Shown: in pieces, positions 20,736-27,942 of the stretch
Layout: each line of letters starts with the position of its first letter
Numbering within the stretch: position 1 is the first letter of the stretch
From: DATAZK01 sp965199805
GTDB lineage: Bacteria > Actinomycetota > Actinomycetes > Frankiales > Frankiaceae
Length of the DNA: 64,000 bases
NCBI GenBank assembly: GCA_965199805.1
Contig: CBDATO010000001.1
Location: 1,612,001 to 1,676,000 of the forward strand
Reading direction: 5' to 3'
Notes under the pieces: model-generated
The model's database searches: none
Told to the model about the DNA's origin: nothing
The model's input: only the letters and a program-made list of their open reading frames with translations
Made by a program: the position numbers and the translations under genes

Positions 20736-21983
20736 TCAGACGCTCGCGAGGGAGGCGCCGCGACGCTTGCCGGCGGTGAACTTGACCGGCATGTGCTTGA
20801 CGCCGCCGATGAAGTTGGACCGCAGGATGTCGGGCTCGGCCGTCATCGTCATGTCGGGGATGCGCTGGATCAGCTCGGCGAACAGGATCCGCAGCTCGGC
20901 CCGGGCGAGGTTTGCACCCAGGCAGTAGTGCGTGCCGCCGCCGCCGAAGGCGACGTGCTCGCCTTGGTTGCGGGTGATGTCGAACGTGAACGGGTCGGAG
21001 AAGACGTTCTCGTCACGGTTGGCCGAGATGTACCACATGACGACCTTGTCGTCCGCGGCGATCTCCTGGCCGTTGATGACGGTGTCAGCCGTCGCCGTAC
21101 GCCGGAAGTGGTAGACCGGCGACGCCCAGCGCAGCACCTCTTCGACGGCACCGTCGAGCAGCTCCGGGTTCTCGACCAGCATCTTGTACTGCTCGGGGTT
21201 CTGCATGAGGGCGTGCATGCCCCAGCTGGTGGTGTTACGCGTGGTCTCGTTGCCGGCCACGGTCAGCAGCAGCATGAAGAACTCGAACTCCATGTCCGAC
21301 AGCTTGTCGCCGTCGATCTCGGAGTTGATCAGCTTGGTGACGATGTCGTCGCGCGGGTCCGTCTTGCGCAGCGTCGCCAGGTTGTTGACGTAGCCGTAGA
21401 GCTCGGTCATCGCCGACATGTTGTCGTCGGTGCCGCCGTACTCCGGGTCGTCGATGCCGATCATCTTGTTGGACCACTCGAAGAGCAGTCGGCGGTCCTC
21501 CTGCGGGACGCCCATGATCTCAGCGATCGCCTGCAGGGGGAGCTCGGCAGCGAGGTCCTCGACGAAGTCGCACTCGCCGCGCTCGATGACCTCGTCGATG
21601 ATCAGCGTGGTGCGGTGCTCGAGGTACTGCTCGAGCATGCCGATCATGCGGGGGGTGAAGCCCTTGTTGACCAGCTTGCGGTAACGGGTGTGCTTCGGCG
21701 GGTCGGTCACCAGCAGCATGACGCCGCGCAGGTCGCCGGCCGCCATCGGCAGCTCGTCGACGTTGTAGAAGCCTGTGACGTTCTCCTTCTCCGAGGAGAA
21801 CAGCGCCGAGTCACGGTTGACCGTCAGCACGTCGGGATGGGTGACGACATTCCAGAAGCCCTTGGCGTTCGGCAGCTCGTGCCACGCCACCGGCTCCTCG
21901 GCCCGCAGCCGCTTGAACCACTCGTGGTGATCCCCGCGCTGGAACGCGTCGAGATCAGTCAGGTCGATACCGGGTGTCTTCAC
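20736..21983 (-). CDS. Cytochrome P450, CYP124/125/142-like
   Basis: A 415-residue soluble P450. The haem loop FGGGGTHYCLG places the ligand at Cys354; the I-helix has AGNETTRN and the K-helix EVLR. The overall sequence, including the FIGGVKHMPV end, resembles actinobacterial P450s that hydroxylate sterol or methyl-branched lipid side chains (CYP124/125/142); the exact family is not certain. GTG 21983 is chosen because GGGAGG lies just upstream; an upstream extension has no ribosome site. No ferredoxin gene is adjacent. It is convergent with the lysC unit across a shared terminator. Confidence 0.9.
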   Translation of the reverse strand: MKTPGIDLTDLDAFQRGDHHEWFKRLRAEEPVAWHELPNAKGFWNVVTHPDVLTVNRDSALFSSEKENVTGFYNVDELPMAAGDLRGVMLLVTDPPKHTRYRKLVNKGFTPRMIGMLEQYLEHRTTLIIDEVIERGECDFVEDLAAELPLQAIAEIMGVPQEDRRLLFEWSNKMIGIDDPEYGGTDDNMSAMTELYGYVNNLATLRKTDPRDDIVTKLINSEIDGDKLSDMEFEFFMLLLTVAGNETTRNTTSWGMHALMQNPEQYKMLVENPELLDGAVEEVLRWASPVYHFRRTATADTVINGQEIAADDKVVMWYISANRDENVFSDPFTFDITRNQGEHVAFGGGGTHYCLGANLARAELRILFAELIQRIPDMTMTAEPDILRSNFIGGVKHMPVKFTAGKRRGASLASV

Positions 21984-22098
21984 GTCTGTCCTCCCGTGGC
22001 GGCGCAGTTTGTCACCACCGCTATTCGGGCAGATTACAGCGCCCACCTCGCCGCAATCCCGGTGGTGAGCCAATTGCGTGCGTCCGTAGTGATGTAAC

Positions 22099-22147
22099 GA
22101 CACAGCGGCGTGTCTCGCTCCCGAAGGAGGAGACACGCCGCTGTGTC
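22099..22147 (-). terminator. Perfect 18-bp hairpin downstream of the cold-shock gene
   Basis: The 18-base arm at 22099-22116 (starting GACACAGCGG) is exactly complementary to 22130-22147, with a 13-base loop. It begins 23 bases past the cold-shock stop and lies upstream of the P450 start. There is no T-run, as often in high-GC terminators. It probably ends the csp transcript; it could also act on P450 expression. Confidence 0.8.
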
Positions 22148-22170
22148 ACGGACCGGGGTCCGCTACTGCA

Positions 22171-22374
22171 TCAGATCGGGCGCACGACCTCGGCCTGGGG
22201 ACCCTTGGGGGTCTGGCCGATCTCGAACTCGACCCGCTGGCCTTCATCAAGGCTCTTGAAGCCTTCGGACTGGATGGCCTTCCAGTGGACGAAGACGTCG
22301 GCGCCGCCCCCGTCAACCGAGATGAAGCCGAAACCCTTGTCAGCGTTGAACCACTTGACCGTGCCCTGTGCCAC
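22171..22374 (-). CDS. Cold-shock protein, CspA family
   Basis: A 67-residue OB-fold RNA/DNA-binding protein, the usual family length. The RNP1 segment KGFGFIS and RNP2-like DVFVHW are intact, and the N-terminus AQGTVKWFN is typical. GTG 22374 is chosen because GGGAGAG precedes it and the protein then has the standard start. Such proteins melt RNA structure in cold or stationary conditions. An upstream gap of about 140 bases holds its promoter, and an 18-bp hairpin lies downstream. Confidence 0.96.
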   Translation of the reverse strand: MAQGTVKWFNADKGFGFISVDGGGADVFVHWKAIQSEGFKSLDEGQRVEFEIGQTPKGPQAEVVRPI

Positions 22375-22510
22375 GAACTCTCCCTGCAAAGAAGCGCGAA
22401 GCACACGTGTTGTGAGCCCCAGGCCTTGCCTCAGGCGGCTCGGGCGTTGAGCCCGCCGTCAGCGTCTCAGGTACTCCTGCGGAGCCCGTCGACAGCGGCC
22501 ATGTGAAACG

Positions 22511-24367
22511 CTACACGGCCCTGCCGCTCGCCGGAACCCGACGTGCCAGGTGTTCCAGCTCGAGTTTCTGCTGGAAAATCCGCTCCTCCGTGACCAGTGC
22601 GCCGTGCCCGGCTTCGTAGCGGTAGACCTCGTACTCGCGGCCCAGCTCGTCGAGCTTCGCGAGGTAGTTCTCGATCTGCCGGATGGGGCAGCGCGGGTCG
22701 TTCGTACCCGCCATGACCAGCAGCGGAGCACGTACGGACCCCGCATAGGTCAGGGGCGAGGCGCGTGCGTACTTCTCCGGAACCTCCTCGGGCGAACCGC
22801 CCAGCAGCGAGCGGTCGAAGGCCTTCAGCGACTCCATCTCGTCCTCGTACGCCGCGACGTAATCGGCTACCGGGACGATGGCCGTGACCGACGCCCAGAG
22901 GTCGGGCTGGACCCCCGCCGCGAGCAGCGCGAGGTAGCCGCCCCAGGAGCCGCCGGAGACCGACGTGCGGGCCGGGTCGAGCGTGCCGTCGGCGACCAGC
23001 GCGGCACGTACGGCGGCGACATCGGCGAGCTCGATGTGGCCGACGTCGGCCTCGAGCGCGTCGCGCCAGGCGGTGCCGTAACCCGTCGAGCCGCGGTAGT
23101 TGACCAACACGACCGCGTAACCGGCGTCGACGAAGGACGACGAACGCGCGTCGTACACGTCCTCGTCGTGCGCCGTCGGACCGCCGTGGATGTCGAAGAC
23201 GGCGGCGTACGGCGGCTCGCCCGACGGGACGGCGAGCAGGGCGTGGATGCGGCCGGCCGGGGTGTCGACGAAGACGTCGCGGAACGGCGCACCGGCGGGC
23301 GCCACGGGGCCCGGTGCGCGGACGACCGTGGCGCCGGTCAGATCGCGTACGCGCGGTGCCTCGGCCCCGGAGCTCCAGGACAGCCAGACCCCGCCGCCCG
23401 GGCGCGGCGTCGCGCCCGCGACCACACCGGACGGGGTGGGCAGTGCGGTGACCGGGACCTCGACGCGGCCGCCGGGCTGCAGCGGCGGCAGCTCGGCGCG
23501 GAACAGCTCGGACCGCGCCCGCTCGCTGCGGTCGAGGAGCAGGGCCTCGCCTTCGACGTACCAGCCGGCGTCGAGCTCGCCCGACAGCTCCGCCCCGTCG
23601 AGGGCGATGTCGAGCTCTGTGGTCGCGGTGCCGTCCCAGATCAGCAGCTCGGGACGGCCGCGGCGCTCGTGGCCCACCAGGAGCAAGGAGGACGTCGGTG
23701 CGAAGCCGGCGGTCTCGAGCCCCTTGCCGGGACCGTCCCAGAGGTCGGCCACGGTGGTGGCGTCGGGGCGCAGCAGCCGCAGGGCCGGGTGCCGGTTGTC
23801 GCCGTGCTCGGAGTGACTGATGGCGATGAGGCTGCCGTCGTCGGACACGTCGTCGACGCTGGCGTCCTGCTCGTGGCGGTAGAGCAGTGTCGGCTCGGCG
23901 CCGAGGTGGGCGAGCCGCCAGATCTCGCTGCCGTCGTCGTCGCTGCGGGCGATGCACACGCTGCCGTCGAGACCGAGCGTGAGCCCGGCGGGATAACCGG
24001 CCGCGATCCGGTCGCTGGCGGGCTGCGCCGGCTTCGAGCCGTCCCATGGCTGCACCATCCACACGCCGAACTCGTCGCCGTCGGTGTCGGCGAACCACCA
24101 CACCGTGCTGCCGTCGGGACTGATGGTCGCGTGCACGGTGCCCTGCGGTCGGTCGGTCAGCTGGCGCAGCTGCCCACCCTCGGGCGCGGTGGCGTCGAAG
24201 GCGTAGATCTCGTACGTGCCGCTCGCGTTGCTGACCAGCACCGCGCGGTCGGGCGCCGACCAGGCCCAGTCGGGAAGCCCCACCCGCGGGGCGCGGTAGC
24301 GCTGCTCCCAGACGGGCACGTCACCGGCGGGGTTCTCGGCACCAGGGGTCTCGGACGGGCTGCTCAC
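22511..24367 (-). CDS. S9 (prolyl oligopeptidase/acylaminoacyl-peptidase) family serine peptidase
   Basis: A 618-residue enzyme. The first ~370 residues are a beta-propeller with repeated strand pairs (for example ISPDGSTVWW, DVSDDGSLIA). The C-terminal alpha/beta hydrolase domain has nucleophile elbow GGSWGG, Asp in GTNDPRCP and His in EAGHGAL. Family members cleave short peptides in the cytoplasm, with the propeller filtering by size. No signal peptide is visible from GTG 24367, the most likely start; an upstream frame to 24442 lacks a ribosome site. It is divergent from an NTF2-like gene. Confidence 0.9.
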   Translation of the reverse strand: MSSPSETPGAENPAGDVPVWEQRYRAPRVGLPDWAWSAPDRAVLVSNASGTYEIYAFDATAPEGGQLRQLTDRPQGTVHATISPDGSTVWWFADTDGDEFGVWMVQPWDGSKPAQPASDRIAAGYPAGLTLGLDGSVCIARSDDDGSEIWRLAHLGAEPTLLYRHEQDASVDDVSDDGSLIAISHSEHGDNRHPALRLLRPDATTVADLWDGPGKGLETAGFAPTSSLLLVGHERRGRPELLIWDGTATTELDIALDGAELSGELDAGWYVEGEALLLDRSERARSELFRAELPPLQPGGRVEVPVTALPTPSGVVAGATPRPGGGVWLSWSSGAEAPRVRDLTGATVVRAPGPVAPAGAPFRDVFVDTPAGRIHALLAVPSGEPPYAAVFDIHGGPTAHDEDVYDARSSSFVDAGYAVVLVNYRGSTGYGTAWRDALEADVGHIELADVAAVRAALVADGTLDPARTSVSGGSWGGYLALLAAGVQPDLWASVTAIVPVADYVAAYEDEMESLKAFDRSLLGGSPEEVPEKYARASPLTYAGSVRAPLLVMAGTNDPRCPIRQIENYLAKLDELGREYEVYRYEAGHGALVTEERIFQQKLELEHLARRVPASGRAV

Positions 24368-24459
24368 GCCCTGATACTGCCAGTGCCCACCCGACGGGCC
24401 CCACCCGCGGCTGGCGTACGGTCGCGCCCACACATCCAGCACTTTCAGGAGGACCGACC

Positions 24460-24915
24460 GTGGCCCTGTCCCTTCAGGAGATCTCCGACCGCATGGAGAT
24501 CCAGGAGCTGCTCGTCGCGTACAGCTACGCCATCGACGGTCGCGACTTCGACGCCCTCGACGACGTGTTCACGCCCGACGCGCACATCGACTACTCGGAG
24601 ATGGGCGGCAGCGCCGGCAACGTCGCGGAGACCAAGGACTTCCTGCAGAAGAACATGGGCAACTTCGCCGGCTTCCAGCACATGGTCGCCACCACGAAGA
24701 TGGTCTTCGGCGAGAAGGACGACCAGGGCCGCGACGTCGTCCACACCAAGACGATCTGCCACAACCCGATGGTGATCGACAAGGGCGAGGGCAAGACCCA
24801 CGTCTTCTTCTGCGGCCTCTGGTACCGCGACGTCATCGTGCGCACCGAGCAGGGCTGGCGCATCAAGGACCGCTACGAGGAGAAGTCCTTCTTCCACAAC
24901 TTCGAGGGCATGTAG
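24460..24915 (+). CDS. SnoaL/NTF2-like protein
   Basis: A 151-residue single-domain protein. EIQELLVAYSYAIDGRDFDALDDVFTPDA is the classic opening of the SnoaL-like group, followed by the HMVATTKMVF strand, WYRDVIVRTEQGWRI and KDRYEEKSF. AGGAGG lies six bases before GTG 24460. Members act as isomerases, hydrolases or hydroxylation partners on polycyclic or steroid-like compounds, but no substrate can be inferred. It converges on the hydrolase gene at 24929. Confidence 0.87.
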   Translation: MALSLQEISDRMEIQELLVAYSYAIDGRDFDALDDVFTPDAHIDYSEMGGSAGNVAETKDFLQKNMGNFAGFQHMVATTKMVFGEKDDQGRDVVHTKTICHNPMVIDKGEGKTHVFFCGLWYRDVIVRTEQGWRIKDRYEEKSFFHNFEGM

Positions 24916-24928
24916 GCGGCTCCGCAGG

Positions 24929-25729
24929 TCAGAGCCCCTGCTTCTCCAGCCAGGCCAGCGTCGCGTCGGCGACCTCTTCCCAGCCGCTGTCGATCGTCAG
25001 CGAGTGACCCCGGTCGGCGAACGGCAGCACGTCGGTCACCGCGGACGAGTGCCGGTACTGCTTGGCCGTCGCCTTGGTGATCACCTCGGGCACCGTGTGG
25101 TCCTCCCCGCCGGAGACGAGCAGCAGCGGACCCCGGGCCTCGTTGCCGGTGCGGACGGCCGCCGGTGAGTGCAGCGAGAAGTTGGCGGCCGCAGCCTCGA
25201 ACAGGGGCTTGCCGGGAGCCGGGATCGCCCACTTCTCGAAGAGGTCGTTGGACTCCTCCTCGCTGACCGCGTTGCCGAAGGAGTAGCGGAACTGCTCAGC
25301 GGTGAGCGAGACGGCGTGGTGCTTGTTGCCCGGGTTCTTGAAGACCGGCAGGGTCGCGTGCAGGGCCGACAACGGCGGCGGCAGCACGCCCTTGATCTGC
25401 GCCGCGTCGATGGCGACCGCGGCGATGGCGCGGTCCTCGCCCAGCAGCTTCTGGGCGAGCAGGCCGCCGAAGGAGTGCCCGACCACGACGGGCTTGGCGC
25501 CGAGCGTGTCGATGAACGCCGCGTACGCGTCGAAGACCTCCTGGATCCCCCGGTCCGCGATCGTGTCGGACGACTGCCGGGCGGCCTCGACGGTGTCGGG
25601 CACGCCGGGCCACTCGGGGGCGACCGGCTCGTAGCCGGCCTTGCGGAAGGCGTCGATCCAGGGCTGCCAGGAGGTGCTGTGCAGCCAGAGTCCGTGGATG
25701 AAGACGACAGGGGTGCCCGGTACGGCCAT
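24929..25729 (-). CDS. Alpha/beta hydrolase
   Basis: A 266-residue protein. HGLWLH forms the oxyanion region, GHSFGG carries the nucleophile Ser, and SGGEDHTVP and DRGHSLTI supply the Asp and His. The lid region after the nucleophile is long and Ala/Pro-rich, as in non-haem-peroxidase-like and esterase-like members. ATG 25729 is chosen because MAVPGTPVVFIHGLW matches the normal first strand; the longer frame adds Arg-rich non-conserved sequence. Substrate unknown. Confidence 0.87.
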   Translation of the reverse strand: MAVPGTPVVFIHGLWLHSTSWQPWIDAFRKAGYEPVAPEWPGVPDTVEAARQSSDTIADRGIQEVFDAYAAFIDTLGAKPVVVGHSFGGLLAQKLLGEDRAIAAVAIDAAQIKGVLPPPLSALHATLPVFKNPGNKHHAVSLTAEQFRYSFGNAVSEEESNDLFEKWAIPAPGKPLFEAAAANFSLHSPAAVRTGNEARGPLLLVSGGEDHTVPEVITKATAKQYRHSSAVTDVLPFADRGHSLTIDSGWEEVADATLAWLEKQGL

Positions 25730-25817
25730 CGGAATCCTTCGCGTGCAGGCGGGAGATCGGAGATTCGAGCGTCCTGCACCGCCGGTGGCCCCGACTAGAG
25801 TCACCTGACTGCGAAGA

Positions 25818-26315
25818 TCACCCGAGCAGGCCGCCGTCGACGATGCGCGCCTGGGCGGCGAGGAAGTCCTCCGCCCAGCCGGCCGGCTCCTCCAGTCCCG
25901 CGGAGAAGACGTAGCCGGTACGCAACGCCATCAGCAGGCGCGTCGCCCGCTTCGGCTCGGGGTACCCGGCCGCGCGCAGCAGCCGCTCGGTCACACCGTT
26001 GACCCATTCCCGCTGCGCGACGGCCCGCGCCCTCACCGGATGGCGCAGGTCGGAGTACTCGGCGGCCGCGTTGACGAACGCGCACCCGCGGTACTCGTCG
26101 ATGACCCCGTCGTTCACGAAGGCGACCGCCCAGGCGCGCAATGCCGCCTTCGGGTCGTCCGGGTGCTGCGCGAGGATCCGGTCGACGGCCTGCCGGGCCC
26201 GCTCGGCACGCAGCTCCAGGTAGGCGAGGACGAGGTCGTCCTTCGACGGGAAGTGCCGGTAGAACGTGACGCGGGTGACCGCGGACTCGTCGACCATGCG
26301 CTGCATGGTCGGCAC
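25818..26315 (-). pseudogene. 5'-truncated TetR-family regulator
   Basis: The frame keeps the recognition half of the TetR helix-turn-helix (SAVTRVTFYRHFPSKDDL) and the complete ligand-binding part to the stop. The first helices, normally about 25-30 residues before MQR, are missing. Upstream of about 26315 the frame runs antisense into a truncated LuxR gene and has no TetR similarity. A short product could start at the ATG at 26306, but it would lack helix 1 and probably not bind DNA. With the next two entries it forms a deletion scar. Confidence 0.8.
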
Positions 26316-26337
26316 GGCCGTCGACGACGCGCAATAA

Positions 26338-26622
26338 CTCGACGACGTCACCGCCGAGGTGCTGGCCTTCGTCGGCCGACGGATCGCCGGGGAGTGCGCC
26401 GCCGCGCAGCTCGGCCTGTCCCCGCAGGAGCGGCAGATCGCCCGCCTGGCCGCCGAGGGTCTGACGAACCGCGAGATCGGCGCCCGCCTGCGCCTCTCGC
26501 ACCGCACGGTCGGCTCGCACCTGTACCGCCTGTTCCCCAAGCTCGGCATCCGCTCGCGGGCGCAACTGCACCGGGCCCTCGTCGCCACTCACCACCAGGA
26601 GAGCTCATGGATCTGCAACTGA
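26338..26622 (+). pseudogene. LuxR-family regulator, only the C-terminal HTH region left
   Basis: In-frame coding starts directly after a TAA at 26335-26337. It gives LGLSPQERQIARLAAEGLTNREIGARL, then SHRTVGSHLYRLFPKLGI, a good GerE-type helix-turn-helix. The large N-terminal portion expected in this group (often ATPase/TPR) is absent. The remnant has no ribosome site and meets the truncated TetR gene head-to-head within about 25 bases, as if one deletion removed both 5' ends. Its 3' end overlaps the SDR start, the arrangement expected of the original operon. Confidence 0.78.
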
Positions 26623-26897
26623 ACGATGCCGTCGTCCTCGTCACGGGGGCCGGCAACGGCATCGGACTGGCCATCACGCAGGCCTTCGTACGCGAGGGGG
26701 CCCAGGTGGTGGCCGGCTCGCTGTCCGCCACCGACGGACTGCGGGAGCTCGCCGCCTCCGGCAAGGTGCAGATCGTCGAGGTCGACCTGTCCACACCCGA
26801 CGGCCCCGCCCGCCTCGTCGACGCGGCCGGCCCCCGGGTCGGCAACATCACCGGCGCGGAGGTCGTCATCGACGGCGGCATGGTCACGACCGTCTGA
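26607..26897 (+). pseudogene. Short-chain dehydrogenase with an internal in-frame deletion
   Basis: The 96 codons hold the start of an SDR (VTGAGNGIGLAI, the NAD(P)-binding glycine motif, at about 12-23) joined directly to the C-terminal block GNITGAEVVIDGG. About 150 residues between them are missing, including the NNAG, catalytic Ser and YxxxK. The reading frame survives the join near residue 76-78. AGGAGA before the ATG shows the original start is kept. The product cannot be an active reductase. Confidence 0.82.
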
Positions 26898-26946
26898 CAT
26901 CACCGGCTGACATCACGGACTCAGACCGGTGGAGGACAGTGCAGGG

Positions 26947-27741
26947 ATGTCTGCGCCGGACCAGCCATCCCTGCACCAGGACCGCAAGCGGGCCGACTCC
27001 TTCGGGGCCGATGCCGAGCTCTACGACGCCTCGCGCCCGCGGTATCCGGACGAGCTCTTCGCCTTCCTCGTACGCGAGCAGCCCCGCACCGCGCTCGACG
27101 TCGGCTGCGGCACCGGCATCGCCGCACGTCACCTCATGGAGCGCCGAGTCGACGTGCTCGGCGTCGAACCGGACGAGCGCATGGCCGCGGTCGCGCGCCG
27201 GAGCGGGGTCGCCGTCGAGATCGGGCACTTCGAGTCCTGGCAGCCTGCCGGGCGCACCTTCGACCTGCTCACCGCCGCGCAGGCCTGGCACTGGGTGGAT
27301 CCGCGACGCGGGGCGGCGAAGGCTGCGGAGGCGGTCCGCGACGGTGGACGCCTCGCCGTCTTCTGGAACCTGGCCCGGCCGCCGGCGGAGCTCGCCGATG
27401 CGGTCGAGCCGGTCTACGCGCGGCTCGCGCCGGAGCTGCAGCCGTACTCGGTGGTGCTCGGCCACGGCGGCGGGCAGCAGCGCGTGCGGTCGGCGTCCGA
27501 GGCGCTGTCCGCCGACGGCGGGTGGGCGGACGTCGAGCAGCTGGATTTCGGGCATGAGATCGCGTACTCGACCGCGACCTGGCTCGATTACCTGCGCACG
27601 CACAGCGATCATGCGACGCTGCCGGCGGAGCAGCGCGGGCCTTTGCTCGAGGCCGTCGAGTCGGCGATCAATGGGATGGGCGGCCGGTTCGTCATGGCCT
27701 TCCGCACCGCGGTCGTGACCGCCCGCCGTCACACACCGTAG
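26947..27741 (+). CDS. SAM-dependent class I methyltransferase
   Basis: A 264-residue protein. ALDVGCGTGIAARHL is the SAM-binding glycine motif, VLGVEPDERM the acidic end of strand 2, and FDLLTAAQAWHWVD motif II with the conserved HW. This pattern matches small-molecule methyltransferases of the UbiE/Methyltransf_11 kind. ATG 26947 is chosen over GTG 26929; GGAGG lies between them. The substrate is unknown. It follows the deletion scar but itself looks intact. Confidence 0.87.
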   Translation: MSAPDQPSLHQDRKRADSFGADAELYDASRPRYPDELFAFLVREQPRTALDVGCGTGIAARHLMERRVDVLGVEPDERMAAVARRSGVAVEIGHFESWQPAGRTFDLLTAAQAWHWVDPRRGAAKAAEAVRDGGRLAVFWNLARPPAELADAVEPVYARLAPELQPYSVVLGHGGGQQRVRSASEALSADGGWADVEQLDFGHEIAYSTATWLDYLRTHSDHATLPAEQRGPLLEAVESAINGMGGRFVMAFRTAVVTARRHTP

Positions 27742-27942
27742 ATCCACTGCTGGCCCTGGGCGGGTGCATCGCTACATAGAGTGATGCTAGGCCTACGTCC
27801 CGCTAGCAGGAATTCGCGAATGTACGGCCAATCGAGTGACGAGACCCACGCAGAGCGGTCGCCTGGTCGGAATCCCTGGCGGGCGGCTCACGCGGCGTTT
27901 ATACAAAGGGTCACGCTATTGGTGTTTCTGGGGGAATTTGCT

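Noticed and set aside
22550..24775. 741-codon + strand frame opposite the S9 peptidase gene
   Set aside because: Antisense shadow of GC-biased codons with no recognisable domain; the minus-strand frame has a complete catalytic triad.
24929..27741. Defence or mobile island around the deletion scar
   Set aside because: The scar consists of truncated host-type regulators and an SDR; no integrase, transposase, inverted terminal repeats or defence genes are visible.
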